DNA of 64,000 nt from Arthrobacter sp. B1805 (GCF_002929745.1 NZ_PJIQ01000009.1:62001-126000), one strand, 5' to 3'. Shown: positions 17,498 through 27,186, counted from the first letter of the stretch. Numbers and translations: made by a program. The notes: generated by a model not told the origin, from the sequence alone.

Positions 17498-19054
17498 ATG
17501 ATTCGACGGCGGACCTGGGCGCTGGCGTGCGGGGTCCTCGCGGTGGGCCTGGGTGTCATCAGCGGGGAACTCGCAGCCGCTGCCCTGAGCCCGTCCGTCA
17601 CGCCCGTCAGCGCGGTCGGTTCCTCCGTGATCGACGTCCTGCCGCCCGGTGTCAAGGACTGGGCGATCGCGTTGTTCGGAACTGCCGACAAGACGGTCTT
17701 CCTGATCACGATCGCCGTCCTCATCACGCTCGTTGCCCTCGCGACCGGTGTCCTCGAGTACCGCCGGAGATTCGCCGGACGCGCGGTCATCGCAGGGTTC
17801 GGCGTCCTCGGTGCCGTCGCGGTGGCATCGCGCCCGCAATCCTCCCTCGTGTCGCTCGTGGCGCCGGTCGTTGCGGCCATCGTGGCGATCCTCGTCCTCG
17901 ACGCGCTCGTGCGGGCGCTTCGAACATGGTCATGGGAATCCGATCAGCGGCGATCGGGCGCAGCGCCTGCGCGACGCCGGTTCCTGCAGGGTGCGGGTGG
18001 TGCTGCCGTCGTCGCAGCGGCCACCGGAGTGGCAGCGACCGGTGTGCGGTCGTCCCAGTCGACGGTCGCGCAGCAGCGATCGACGATCGAGCTCCCCACT
18101 CCTACGGTGACAGCCGCCCCGCTGCCGCCCGAGGGGTCCTTCATCCCCGAGGGTGCGGACCTCGGGGTCCCCGGCATCAGCGACCTGGTGACGGCGAACG
18201 ACGATTTCTACCGGATAGACACTGCCCTCGTGGTGCCAGTCATCGATGCGTCGACGTGGTCCCTCAGAGTGACAGGACTGGTGGACCGCGAGGTCGAGAT
18301 CACCTTCGACGAACTGCTCGCGCTGCCACTCGTCGAGCGCTACGTCACGCTGGCGTGCGTCTCCAACACGGTGGGTGGGGACCTCACGGGCAATGCCCGC
18401 TGGCTGGGTCTCCCCGTGCGGCTGCTCCTGGCCCGCGCCGGTGTTCGACCCGAAGCGGACATGGTGCTGTCCCGAAGCGTCGACGGCTTCACCGCAGGCA
18501 CGCCGCTGGAGGCACTGACCGACGAACGGGACTCTCTCCTCGCGGTGGGCATGAACGGCGAGCCGCTGCCCGTCGAACACGGGTTCCCCGTACGGCTCGT
18601 TGTTCCCGGACTCTACGGATTCGTCTCCGCGACGAAGTGGGTGAGCGAGCTCAGGGTGACGCGCTTCACGGATGACAAGGCGTACTGGTCCACGCGCGGC
18701 TGGTCCGAGCGAGGCCCCGTCAAGACGTCCTCCCGCATCGACGTGCCGCGCACCAACGCGAGCGTCCCGGCGGGCGACGTCGTCGTCGGGGGAGTCGCCT
18801 GGGCGCAGCACAGGGGAATCGAGGCGGTCGAGGTGAGGGTCGACGGCGGCGCCTGGCAGCGCGCGGAGCTCGCCAGGCCCATCTCCGCCGATACCTGGTG
18901 CCAGTACCGCGCCACCCTGCAGCTCGGTTCCGGTACCCACACCGTCCAGTCGCGGGCGATCGACGCGGAGGGCGGGCTGCAGTCGGATACCTTCGTCGAC
19001 CCCGCGCCTGACGGCGCGGAGGGACTCCACACGGTAACGTTCACGGTGACCTAG
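17498..19054 (+). CDS. Membrane-tethered sulfite-oxidase-family molybdoenzyme
   Basis: 518 aa. N-terminal half: hydrophobic segments at about 8-30, 66-84, 97-110 and 118-140. Then an ARRRFLQGAGG twin-arginine-like motif (R159-R161) before a fifth hydrophobic stretch, suggesting Tat-dependent insertion with the enzyme outside the cell. C-terminal half: oxidoreductase molybdopterin domain with the Mo-ligand cysteine in VTLACVSNTVGGD (Cys287) and a dimerisation (Mo-co_dimer) domain. Substrate not predictable. ATG 17498 has GGGGAGG upstream. It heads the forward half of the Moco cluster, whose product it needs. Confidence 0.88.
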   Translation: MIRRRTWALACGVLAVGLGVISGELAAAALSPSVTPVSAVGSSVIDVLPPGVKDWAIALFGTADKTVFLITIAVLITLVALATGVLEYRRRFAGRAVIAGFGVLGAVAVASRPQSSLVSLVAPVVAAIVAILVLDALVRALRTWSWESDQRRSGAAPARRRFLQGAGGAAVVAAATGVAATGVRSSQSTVAQQRSTIELPTPTVTAAPLPPEGSFIPEGADLGVPGISDLVTANDDFYRIDTALVVPVIDASTWSLRVTGLVDREVEITFDELLALPLVERYVTLACVSNTVGGDLTGNARWLGLPVRLLLARAGVRPEADMVLSRSVDGFTAGTPLEALTDERDSLLAVGMNGEPLPVEHGFPVRLVVPGLYGFVSATKWVSELRVTRFTDDKAYWSTRGWSERGPVKTSSRIDVPRTNASVPAGDVVVGGVAWAQHRGIEAVEVRVDGGAWQRAELARPISADTWCQYRATLQLGSGTHTVQSRAIDAEGGLQSDTFVDPAPDGAEGLHTVTFTVT

Positions 19055-19162
19055 ACCACCTGCTGGTCCTTCTGTCCTCCGCGCGGCGACCGGGGCACGC
19101 CACCCGGGACACTCAGGGGCGCGGAGGGCGCGGAGGTGCCGGCAAACGCGCGAGAGGCAGTG

Positions 19163-20458
19163 ATGAGAAGAACCGTCGCCGAACACCAGGCCGCCGTCGC
19201 CGGGCTGCTGCGCTGGAGTAGCGGGTACGGCGGCACTGAGCCGGAGAACCTTGCGATCTCCGATGGCCTGGGGCGAACGCTGGCCGAGGACGTGCGCGCG
19301 CCGGTGGCCCTGCCGCCCTTCGACAACTCACAGATGGACGGCTACGCCGTGCATGCGGACGATCTCGCTGTTCCCTCCTCGCTGGTCGTGGCCGAGGCGA
19401 TACCCGCGGGGTCGGTGCCGCTCGCCCTCGAGGCCGGAACGGCGGCGCCGATCATGACGGGAGCGATGCTGCCGCCGGGGGCGGCCGCCGTCGTGCCCAT
19501 CGAGAGGGTCGACCCGCCGCAGTTCTATTCCGCTGCGGAGCGGGCACGCGGCGAAGCGACCGTTTGGCTTCCCGGCGGCATCGACGACGGCCTCTACGTC
19601 CGCCGCGCCGGGAGCGACATCGCCGAGGGAGAGGTCGCAGTGCAGGCGGGCACCCTGCTCGGGCCCGCACAGCTGGGACTCCTGGCGGCATGTGGCGTCG
19701 GAACGGTCCTTGTCCGCCCGCGCTTCCGCGTGCTGCTGCTCTCGACCGGTGACGAGGTCGCCGAACCCGGAACCCCTCTCGCACCCGGGACCATCTACGA
19801 CGCCAACACCACGTTGCTCGAGGCATCGCTGCGTGACGCCGGCGTCGAGGTCACGCGCCACCGGCTCCTCGGGGACGACCCCGCCGTTCTCCGGGAAGCC
19901 CTCGGAGCCATCACGGCAACCAGCACGCACCTCGTCCTCAGTACCGGAGGCATCAGCCAGGGTGCCTACGAGGTGGTCAAGCAGGCCCTGGCGAACAGCA
20001 GCGTCCAGTTCTCGTCCGTCGCCCTGCAACCCGGCGGGCCCCAGGCTCACGGCACCATATCCGGCGTCCCCTTCCTCGGTTTCCCGGGCAATCCGGTCAG
20101 CGCCTTCGTCTCCTTCGAGATGTTCCTCCGCCCCGCCCTCCACCAGCTCACGGGCGTTCCGGCCCGGCGCCCGGTTCTGGACGCAGTCCTCGTCGACGCC
20201 GTCGAGAGCCCCGAAGCGAAGCACCAGGTACGGCGCGGCCTGTACCGGGACGGCAAGGTTGCGCTGGTGGGCGGTCCCGACTCGCATCTCCTCCACGCCC
20301 TCGCCGGCTCCAACTGCCTCGTCCACCTTCCCGTCGGCGTCGCGGCCCTGAGCGCTGGGGCGCAGGTCGAGGTGACACTCTTCGGGCCGGTGCCCGCGGA
20401 TCCGTTCACGATCGAGGACGTGCTCGTGACGGAGGAGGACGACGCCGATGGACGCTGA
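19163..20458 (+). CDS. moeA: Molybdopterin molybdenumtransferase MoeA
   Basis: 431 aa. Inserts molybdate into adenylated molybdopterin. PPFDNSQMDGYAV, the GDEV motif in LLLSTGDEVAEPG, NTGGISQGAYE-type nucleotide loop and LGFPGNPVSA are conserved. ATG 19163 is preferred (GAGAGG about 6 nt upstream); the frame also allows a GTG at 19136, giving nine extra residues. Next gene moaC begins 42 nt downstream. Confidence 0.94.
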   Translation: MRRTVAEHQAAVAGLLRWSSGYGGTEPENLAISDGLGRTLAEDVRAPVALPPFDNSQMDGYAVHADDLAVPSSLVVAEAIPAGSVPLALEAGTAAPIMTGAMLPPGAAAVVPIERVDPPQFYSAAERARGEATVWLPGGIDDGLYVRRAGSDIAEGEVAVQAGTLLGPAQLGLLAACGVGTVLVRPRFRVLLLSTGDEVAEPGTPLAPGTIYDANTTLLEASLRDAGVEVTRHRLLGDDPAVLREALGAITATSTHLVLSTGGISQGAYEVVKQALANSSVQFSSVALQPGGPQAHGTISGVPFLGFPGNPVSAFVSFEMFLRPALHQLTGVPARRPVLDAVLVDAVESPEAKHQVRRGLYRDGKVALVGGPDSHLLHALAGSNCLVHLPVGVAALSAGAQVEVTLFGPVPADPFTIEDVLVTEEDDADGR

Positions 20459-20500
20459 CGGAACGACTGCTGGAACGACTGCCCCAGGAAGGACCGCATC

Positions 20501-20989
20501 ATGACCACGCCGACACCCCAGCCCGAGGGGCTGTCCCACGTCAGGGCCGACGGCACCGCCCACATGGTCGACGTCTCGGGCAAACAGGCGACGACGCGGC
20601 AGGCCGTCGCGGAAGCGACCCTGGAGACCACGCCGGAGGTCGTGGCGCTCATCACCGAGGCGAACCTGCCGAAGGGTGACGCCCTCGCCGTCGCCCGCAT
20701 CGCGGGCATCATGGGAGCGAAGCAGACGTCCACCCTGATCCCGCTGTGCCATCCGTTGCCGTTGTCGAAGGTCACAGTGGACTTCGAGAGCGACGGCGGG
20801 CACGTGCGGGTCGTCGCAGCCGTCAAGACGACTGCGCTCACCGGCGTCGAGATGGAGGCGCTGACAGCAGCGTCCATCGCGGCCCTGACCCTGTACGACA
20901 TGATCAAGGCCGTGGACAAGCACGCGGTGATCAACTGCACGCGCGTGGTGTCCAAGTCCGGCGGGAAGAGCGGAGACTGGACGATATGA
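20501..20989 (+). CDS. moaC: Cyclic pyranopterin monophosphate synthase MoaC
   Basis: 162 aa. Second Moco step, converting the MoaA product to c[20 protein letters not shown], the [13 protein letters not shown] motif with active-site His, and [23 protein letters not shown] are diagnostic. SD AGGAAGGA upstream. Its TGA overlaps the next gene's ATG (ATGA). Confidence 0.96.
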   Translation: MTTPTPQPEGLSHVRADGTAHMVDVSGKQATTRQAVAEATLETTPEVVALITEANLPKGDALAVARIAGIMGAKQTSTLIPLCHPLPLSKVTVDFESDGGHVRVVAAVKTTALTGVEMEALTAASIAALTLYDMIKAVDKHAVINCTRVVSKSGGKSGDWTI

Positions 20990-21471
20990 CATCCCTTCGC
21001 ACCGCGGCCGTGGTCATCGCGTCGACCCGCGCCGCAGCCGGAACCTACGAGGACGAATGCGGCCCGGCCATCGCCGAGTGGCTCTACCAGCACGGGTTCG
21101 CCGTCGCGGATGCAGTCGTCGTGCCGGACGGGGTCGCCGTCGGGTCGGCGCTCGGTGCCGCCCTCGAAGCGCGGCCCGCGGTCCTCATCACGAGTGGCGG
21201 AACAGGATTGAGTCCCGATGATGCGACGCCGGAGCAGACCGCCCCCTACCTGACGCGCAGCCTTCCCGGCATTATGGAGGCCATCCGCCACGCCGGTTCG
21301 GAGAAGGTCCCGACGGCGGTCCTCAGCCGAGGTCTCGCGGGGACGGCAGGATCGACCTTCGTCATCAACCTCCCGGGGTCTCCCGGGGGAGTGCGGGACG
21401 GCCTCGCCGTGCTCTCACCGCTCATCGACCACATCTGCTCCCAATTGGAGGGCCACAATGACCACCGGTGA
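20986..21471 (+). CDS. mog: Molybdopterin adenylyltransferase, MogA/MoaB type
   Basis: 161 aa. Adenylates molybdopterin before MoeA acts. The MoCF_biosynth fold shows [16 protein letters not shown] and [16 protein letters not shown] 20986 overlaps the moaC stop; a longer open frame upstream has no similarity. It is shorter than E. coli MogA and closer to the actinobacterial MoaB/Mog group, so the exact subfamily name is uncertain. Confidence 0.9.
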   Translation: MTSLRTAAVVIASTRAAAGTYEDECGPAIAEWLYQHGFAVADAVVVPDGVAVGSALGAALEARPAVLITSGGTGLSPDDATPEQTAPYLTRSLPGIMEAIRHAGSEKVPTAVLSRGLAGTAGSTFVINLPGSPGGVRDGLAVLSPLIDHICSQLEGHNDHR

Positions 21472-21889
21472 AGTCGTCCACGCGGCCGTCGCGGACACCC
21501 CGATCACGCCCGAGGAAGCGCACGCCGGCGTCGACTCGCCACAGTGCGGGGCGATCGTCGGCTTCAGCGGCGTGGTGAGGAACCACGACGGCGGTCGCGA
21601 CGTCACGTCCCTGAGCTACTCGGCCCATCCGAGTGCCGAGCGGATCATCCGCGAGGTCGCCGAGGAGATCGCCGCGCGGCACGACGGCGTCCGGATCTGG
21701 GTGGCCCACCGCGTCGGACCGCTCGCCATCGGCGATCAGGCGCTGGTTGCCGCCGTCGGTGCCGCCCACCGCGGAGAGGCGTTCCGTGCCTGCTCGGACC
21801 TCGTCGATCTGGTCAAGGAACGCGTGCCCATCTGGAAGGAGCAGTTCTTCACCGACGGTTCGGTGGAATGGGTGGGCGCGGGAGCCTGA
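21458..21889 (+). CDS. moaE: Molybdopterin synthase catalytic subunit MoaE
   Basis: 143 aa. Large subunit of MPT synthase. GAIVGFSGVVRNHDGGRDV, the basic pocket around HRVGPLAIGD, and the catalytic lysine in VKERVPIWKEQFF are present. Overlaps mog by 14 nt. End of the Moco operon; the cluster has no molybdate transporter, mobA or moeB in the window. Confidence 0.95.
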   Translation: MTTGEVVHAAVADTPITPEEAHAGVDSPQCGAIVGFSGVVRNHDGGRDVTSLSYSAHPSAERIIREVAEEIAARHDGVRIWVAHRVGPLAIGDQALVAAVGAAHRGEAFRACSDLVDLVKERVPIWKEQFFTDGSVEWVGAGA

Positions 21890-21892
21890 CAG

Positions 21893-21898
21893 TAGGCT
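21893..21898 (+). promoter_or_regulatory. Leaderless -10 (TAGGCT) of dapB
   Basis: TAGGCT ends 7 nt before ATG 21906. Confidence 0.6.
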
Positions 21899-21905
21899 GG
21901 AGCCC

Positions 21906-22673
21906 ATGACTGAACTACTGCCCGTGGCCGTACTGGGAGCCCGGGGACGCATGGGTGCGGAGGCCGTCCGGGCCGTCGAGGCGGCGGCGGATCTGGAGCT
22001 CGTCGCAGCCCTCGGCAGCAGCGATCCGCTCGAGTCCCTCGTGTCCGCCGGCGCCCGGGTCGTCGTCGACCTGACCGTTCCTGATGCGACGGTCGGCAAC
22101 GTCAGCTTCGCCGTCGAGCACGGTATGCACGCCGTCGTCGGGACGACGGGCTGGTCCGGCGAGCGGCTCACGCGCCTCCGGTCCCTGCTGGCGGACAGTC
22201 CCGGAACGGGAGTGCTGATCGCGCCGAATTTCGCGCTGGGTTCCGTTCTCGCAACCGCCTTCGCCGCCTCGGCGGCGCGCTACTTCGAATCAGTCGAGAT
22301 CGTCGAACTGCACCACCCCGACAAGGTGGACGCGCCGTCGGGGACGGCCGTGAGGACGGCCCAGCTGATCTCCGCTTCCCGGTCCGCAGCGGGTGTTCCG
22401 GCTGCTCCCGACGCCACCAGGGACCAGCTCGACGGGGCGCGCGGCGCGGTCGTGGACGGCGTGCCCGTGCACTCGGTCCGGCTTCGGGGACTCACTGCCC
22501 ACCAGGAGGTCCTGCTGGGCAGTCCGGGGGAGCAGCTCACCATCCGGCACGACTCCTTCGACAGGGCCTCCTTCATGCCCGGCGTCCTCCTCGGAATCCG
22601 CTCCGTAGCTCAGCACCCCGGACTGACGGTCGGTTTGGACGGGTACCTGGACCTCTCGGCCGGAAACGCCTGA
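21906..22673 (+). CDS. dapB: 4-hydroxy-tetrahydrodipicolinate reductase
   Basis: 255 aa. NAD(P)H-dependent second enzyme of the DAP/lysine branch. Rossmann GARGRMG near the N-terminus, VGTTGWS, APNFALGS, and the signature ELHHPDKVDAPSGTA with catalytic His and Lys. The open frame runs upstream to 21633, but ATG 21906 matches the family and has its own -10. Separated from moaE by 16 nt, so it may also be reached by read-through. Confidence 0.96.
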   Translation: MTELLPVAVLGARGRMGAEAVRAVEAAADLELVAALGSSDPLESLVSAGARVVVDLTVPDATVGNVSFAVEHGMHAVVGTTGWSGERLTRLRSLLADSPGTGVLIAPNFALGSVLATAFAASAARYFESVEIVELHHPDKVDAPSGTAVRTAQLISASRSAAGVPAAPDATRDQLDGARGAVVDGVPVHSVRLRGLTAHQEVLLGSPGEQLTIRHDSFDRASFMPGVLLGIRSVAQHPGLTVGLDGYLDLSAGNA

Positions 22674-23170
22674 TGCAGCCCGTCCTCGCGATCTACCGCA
22701 AGCACAGGGTGAAGCTGGGCGTCCTGCTGGTCACGGCGCTCCTGGTCTTCTGGCTTGCGGTCGCTTTCCAGCGGAGCTTCCTCCTGCTCGGTGATCCGGA
22801 GCCGGTTGCGAAGGCGATCGGCGCCGGGTACCTGCTGCTGCCCTGCATCGGCGCCTGGGCGCTCATCCGCGAACTGCTCTTCGGCGCGCAGACGGAGCGG
22901 ATGGCACGCCAGCTGGACGGCGAGGGCGGACTCCCGGTGGACGACCTGCCGAGAACCCCCTCGGGCCGCATCGTCCGTTCCGCGGCCGATGAGGCCTTCC
23001 CCGCCTATCAGGCCGAGGTCGAGGCCGACCCGGAGAACTGGCGCAGCTGGTTCCGGCTCTCCTGTGCATATGACGCGGCGGGCGACCGCAAGCGGGCGCG
23101 GCACGCGATGCGCGCTGCAGGCAGACTGCATCGACAGCACGGCGCAGGCGGGTCCCGCCAGCGCCCGTGA
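22673..23170 (+). CDS. Membrane-anchored TPR-like conserved protein
   Basis: 165 aa. Two hydrophobic segments (about 15-32 and 45-65) then a cytoplasmic domain with a TPR-like helical pair (FPAYQAEVEADPENWRSWFRLSCAYDAAGDRKRAR) and a basic tail. ATG overlaps the dapB stop (TGATG). Conserved near dapB/dapA in actinobacteria; function unknown. Confidence 0.75.
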   Translation: MQPVLAIYRKHRVKLGVLLVTALLVFWLAVAFQRSFLLLGDPEPVAKAIGAGYLLLPCIGAWALIRELLFGAQTERMARQLDGEGGLPVDDLPRTPSGRIVRSAADEAFPAYQAEVEADPENWRSWFRLSCAYDAAGDRKRARHAMRAAGRLHRQHGAGGSRQRP

Positions 23171-23171
23171 C

Positions 23172-24353
23172 CTAGCGACGCACGTCGGCCCGGCCCTCGC
23201 GCGCCGCCGCCGTCGCGCCTGATGCGAGCAGCTCCAGCGGCCCGCGGGCATCGAGGCGCTGGAAGAGGATACCGAGCGCTACTGCGGCCGCGATCTGCAG
23301 CCAGAGGAGCGGTACCGGGTCCGGCAAGGGAACCAGCTGGTCGGCCCAGCTCATGACGCAGATGTGCAGGCTGTACAGCGTCAGCGTCATCGATCCGGGA
23401 GCTGACAGCGGCAGGAGTGCCCGGGGGAACCGGCGGGTCAGCAGGAGGCAGACGGCGATGAGAGCCGCAGCGCAGCCGGCCACATGGGCGAGGTCGAGCG
23501 GAGTCCCCGAATGGGGAGCACTCACCGCGAGCCACCACCAGGAGCCGGACTGGTCGACCCCCGCCAGCCCGACGTCGAGCATCTCCTCGAGCGGGTATCG
23601 GCGCCCGTCCGGTGTCTGCAGGAGCGCGGCCATGCCCCCTGCCGGCCCGAGGAGCTGGGCACTGACGAATCGTGCACCCACCGCTGCGACGAGGCCGGTC
23701 GCGAGGAGTGCCAGTTGCACGCCGAGCCGCGCCAGGTCCAGCCGACCGATCGCCATGCCGACGAGAATGAAGCCCAGCCACTGCAGCACGGGGTAGTAGC
23801 CGGTGAGGAAGATGTCCGCTGCCAGGGTCTGTGGCACGAGGAAGTGCTCGAACATCGGGTTCCCGCCCACCGTCGGCGGAGTCACGCCTGCAGTGACGAT
23901 CGGGCGCAGGAGGTGGGCCGCCACGGGTGCGAGCAACAACCAGCCCGCGGCCCATGCCGCGAGTCCCCGCGCCCGCAAGCCGGTGAAGGGCAGCGCAACG
24001 AGGAACAGCACGCCGTAGTGGAACAGGATGATGGCGATGTTCGTCTCGACGCCTCCGAGGAGGAGGCCGAGGAGCGCGATGACCACGGCGCGGACGGCAA
24101 TACCCCTGCGGTCCGCGGTCAGCGCCCGGTCGCGGTGCGGCGACCTGCCCCCGGTCAGCAACGCGAGCCCGATTCCGGCGACGACGGCGAACAGGCCCGA
24201 CGCCCGGCCGGAGAAGAGCAGCGCGGTCCACGTGGCGTCCGTGGTGCCGGGAGCGTAGAGCGGGAGGACGTGCGTGCTCATCATCCCGAAGAGCGCCACG
24301 CCGCGGGCCGCGTCGATCCCGGTCAACCGCCGCGCGACGGGCTTCTTCTGCAT
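23172..24353 (-). CDS. Multipass membrane protein, DUF418 / HGSNAT-like acyltransferase
   Basis: 393 aa with about ten hydrophobic helices. The start RLTGIDAARGVALFGMMSTHV is the signature of the heparan-alpha-glucosaminide N-acetyltransferase-like and DUF418 families; a conserved His sits in helix 1. Likely moves acyl groups across the membrane, acceptor unknown. Convergent with the TPR-like protein (1 nt apart) and divergent from dapA. GC-rich and accessory in character. Confidence 0.8.
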   Translation of the reverse strand: MQKKPVARRLTGIDAARGVALFGMMSTHVLPLYAPGTTDATWTALLFSGRASGLFAVVAGIGLALLTGGRSPHRDRALTADRRGIAVRAVVIALLGLLLGGVETNIAIILFHYGVLFLVALPFTGLRARGLAAWAAGWLLLAPVAAHLLRPIVTAGVTPPTVGGNPMFEHFLVPQTLAADIFLTGYYPVLQWLGFILVGMAIGRLDLARLGVQLALLATGLVAAVGARFVSAQLLGPAGGMAALLQTPDGRRYPLEEMLDVGLAGVDQSGSWWWLAVSAPHSGTPLDLAHVAGCAAALIAVCLLLTRRFPRALLPLSAPGSMTLTLYSLHICVMSWADQLVPLPDPVPLLWLQIAAAVALGILFQRLDARGPLELLASGATAAAREGRADVRR

Positions 24354-24439
24354 CCAGCCATGGTGTCACAGGCGCCTCCGTCCCACCTGTGCGGAGGGCG
24401 CCTCCCGGCGACGGTCCCACCGGGTCCGTCGCGAGCGGG

Positions 24440-24445
24440 TAACGT
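24440..24445 (+). promoter_or_regulatory. Leaderless -10 (TAACGT) of dapA-rnj
   Basis: TAACGT ends 7 nt before ATG 24453. Confidence 0.6.
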
Positions 24446-24452
24446 TTTACCC

Positions 24453-25391
24453 ATGGTTGAAACCCCCTCGCGCAATCTCCCGTTCGGCTCGCTCGTGGCC
24501 GCCATGGTCACGCCCTTCACGGCCGACGGCCACGTGGACTTCGACGCCACTGCAGCCCTCGCCACCAAGCTCGTCGACGACGGCTGCGACGGACTGGTCG
24601 TGTCGGGCACCACGGGGGAGACGTCGACGCTCGAGGACTCCGAGAAGGAGGACCTCTACCGTGTCGTGGCCGAAACCGTCGGGGATCGGGCGCGGGTCAT
24701 CGCGGGCACGGGAACGAACCACACCTCGCACTCCGTCGAGATGGCGCGGCGCGCCGAACGGGCGGGCGCACACGCGCAGCTCGTTGTGACGCCGTATTAC
24801 AACAAGCCCACGCAGTCGGGAGTGCTGGCGCACTTCCACGCGGTCGCCGAGGCCAGCGACCTGCCGATCATGATCTACGACATCCCTGGGCGGTCCGCCA
24901 TCCCGATCACCACCGAGACGATGCTCCGCCTCGCGGATCACCCGAAGATCGGCGCCCTGAAGGATGCGAAAGCGGACTTCGCCGCGGTCACGCGCGTCCT
25001 CGCAGCCACTGACCTCGACGTCTATTCGGGTGACGACGGACTCACCCTGCCATGGATGGCCGCGGGCGCCGTCGGCGTCGTCAGCGTCAGCGCCCACGTC
25101 GCGACTCGCGCCTTCCGAGCGCTCGTGGACGCGGCAGCCGCAGAGGACTTCGTCGAGGCGCGCCGCATCCACTTCGAACTCGATCCGGTGATCCGCGCCG
25201 TGATGACCCACATCCCGGGAGCCGTGTCGGCGAAGCAGATCCTGCACCTGCAGGGCGTGCTGCCCAACGCCGTCGTGCGCCTGCCGCTCGTCGAGCCGGA
25301 TCGGAGCGAGCTCGAACCGGTCCTGGCCGATCTTGCCGAGGCCGGCTGGGACGCCGCCGTCCTCCGCAGGCGGCAGGACGTCCCGGCATGA
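24453..25391 (+). CDS. dapA: 4-hydroxy-tetrahydrodipicolinate synthase
   Basis: 312 aa TIM barrel. Condenses pyruvate and aspartate semialdehyde at the head of the DAP branch. GTTGETSTL, the catalytic tyrosine in VTPYYNKP, and the Schiff-base lysine in GALKDAKAD are present. The frame is open from 23484, but ATG 24453 fits the family and the leaderless -10. The stop overlaps rnj (ATGA), so DAP synthesis and RNase J share a transcript. Confidence 0.96.
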   Translation: MVETPSRNLPFGSLVAAMVTPFTADGHVDFDATAALATKLVDDGCDGLVVSGTTGETSTLEDSEKEDLYRVVAETVGDRARVIAGTGTNHTSHSVEMARRAERAGAHAQLVVTPYYNKPTQSGVLAHFHAVAEASDLPIMIYDIPGRSAIPITTETMLRLADHPKIGALKDAKADFAAVTRVLAATDLDVYSGDDGLTLPWMAAGAVGVVSVSAHVATRAFRALVDAAAAEDFVEARRIHFELDPVIRAVMTHIPGAVSAKQILHLQGVLPNAVVRLPLVEPDRSELEPVLADLAEAGWDAAVLRRRQDVPA

Positions 25392-27088
25392 GCGACGCGG
25401 GCGGGGCAGGACCAGCACTCCGCGCACTCCCTCCCGCCCTCCAGCCCGGCACGCTGCGCATCGTGCCACTGGGTGGGCTCGGTGAGATCGGCCGCAACAT
25501 GGCAGTCTTCGAGATCAGCGGAAAGCTCCTGATCGTCGACTGCGGCGTGCTGTTCCCCGAGGAGACCCAGCCCGGAGTCGACCTGATCCTGCCCGACTTC
25601 TCCTACATCGAGGACAGGCTCGACGACGTCGTCGGGCTGGTCCTCACGCACGGCCACGAGGACCACATCGGCGCGGTTCCGTACCTCCTGCGCCTCAAGG
25701 CCGACATCCCGGTCATCGGGTCCCAGCTGACCCTCGCACTGATCGAGGCGAAGCTGCAGGAACACCGCATCCGCCCGTACACGCTCACTGTGTCGGAAGG
25801 GCAGATCGAGCAAGTCGGCCCGTTCGAATGCGAATTCGTGGCGGTGAACCATTCCATCCCCGACGCCCTCGCCGTCTTCATCCGGACCGAGGCGGGCAAT
25901 GTCCTGCACACGGGCGATTTCAAGATGGACCAGTTACCCCTCGACGGCCGGATCACCGACCTCCGGGCCTTCGCACGCCTGGGCGAGGAGGGCGTTGACC
26001 TCTTCATGGTCGACTCCACCAACGCGGACGTACCCGGCTTCACGACGGCGGAACGCGAGATCGGTCCCGTCCTCGAGAGCCTGTTCGGGGGAGTCAGCAA
26101 GCGGATCATCGTCGCGTCCTTCTCCTCGCACATCCATCGCGTGCAGCAAGTCCTCGACGCGGCCCACGCCCATGGGCGCTTCGTGTGCTTTGCCGGGCGG
26201 TCCATGGTCCGGAACATGGCCATCGCGGCCAAGCTCGGATACCTGAAGGTGCCGGACGGCATCCTGGTCGACATCAAGAACGTCGACGACCTCCCGGACG
26301 ACCGCGTGGTGCTGATGTCCACGGGTTCGCAGGGTGAGCCGATGGCCGCCCTGTCCCGCATGGCGAACGGCGACCACCGGATCACCGTGGGCAAGGGTGA
26401 CACCGTGATCCTCGCGTCCTCGCTCATCCCCGGCAACGAGAATGCGGTCTCCCGTGTGATCAACGGGCTGCTGAAGCTCGGCGCCGACGTGATCCACAAG
26501 GGCAACGCGAAGGTCCATGTCTCCGGTCATGCCGCAGCCGGTGAGTTGCTCTACTGCTACAACATCCTCCGGCCGAAGAACGTCATGCCCGTCCACGGCG
26601 AGACGCGGCACCTCATCGCGAACGGCAAGCTCGCGCAGCAGACAGGCGTGCCGGCGTCGAACGTCCTGCTCACCGACGACGGCTCCGTCATCGACCTCGT
26701 GGATGGCACGGCCCGAGTGGTCGGGGCGGTCGAGTGCGGCTACGTGTACGTGGACGGGGCCAGCGTCGGCGAGATCACCGACGCCGACCTCAAGGACCGG
26801 CGCATCCTCGGGGAGGAGGGCTTCATTTCCATCATCACGGTCGTCAACCGCACGACCGGCAAGATCGTCTCCGGCCCCGACATCCATGCCCGCGGGTTCG
26901 CGGAGGACGACTCCGTCTTCGACGAGATCAGGCCGAGGATCAGCGAGGCCCTGGAGGACGCGGTCACGACCAGCACGGACCACACGACTTACCAGTTGCA
27001 GCAGGTGGTGCGCCGCGTCGTCGGCACCTGGGTGAACCGGCGCCTGCGCCGGCGCCCGATGATCATTCCGGTGGTCCTCGAGGCCTGA
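25388..27088 (+). CDS. rnj: Ribonuclease J
   Basis: 566 aa. Metallo-beta-lactamase/beta-CASP nuclease with 5'-3' exo- and endoribonuclease activity. PLGGLGEIGRNM, zinc motif THGHEDHIG, HTGDFKMD, the beta-CASP region with STGSQGEPMAAL, and SGHAAAGELLY/MPVHGETRHL are intact, with the C-terminal tetramerisation domain. ATG 25388 overlaps the dapA stop. dapA-rnj linkage is typical in actinobacteria. Confidence 0.96.
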   Translation: MSDAGGAGPALRALPPALQPGTLRIVPLGGLGEIGRNMAVFEISGKLLIVDCGVLFPEETQPGVDLILPDFSYIEDRLDDVVGLVLTHGHEDHIGAVPYLLRLKADIPVIGSQLTLALIEAKLQEHRIRPYTLTVSEGQIEQVGPFECEFVAVNHSIPDALAVFIRTEAGNVLHTGDFKMDQLPLDGRITDLRAFARLGEEGVDLFMVDSTNADVPGFTTAEREIGPVLESLFGGVSKRIIVASFSSHIHRVQQVLDAAHAHGRFVCFAGRSMVRNMAIAAKLGYLKVPDGILVDIKNVDDLPDDRVVLMSTGSQGEPMAALSRMANGDHRITVGKGDTVILASSLIPGNENAVSRVINGLLKLGADVIHKGNAKVHVSGHAAAGELLYCYNILRPKNVMPVHGETRHLIANGKLAQQTGVPASNVLLTDDGSVIDLVDGTARVVGAVECGYVYVDGASVGEITDADLKDRRILGEEGFISIITVVNRTTGKIVSGPDIHARGFAEDDSVFDEIRPRISEALEDAVTTSTDHTTYQLQQVVRRVVGTWVNRRLRRRPMIIPVVLEA

Positions 27089-27180
27089 CGCGGGCCGGCC
27101 TCGGCCTTCGGGTGCCGTCGCGCGGGTCGCGGCAGGGTGGGAGGGGCGCGGGAATCCGACGATTCAGGGGAGCCGTCGGG

Positions 27181-27186
27181 TACCGT
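27181..27186 (+). promoter_or_regulatory. Leaderless -10 (TACCGT) of ftsK
   Basis: TACCGT ends 7 nt before ATG 27194; no SD lies between. Confidence 0.6.
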
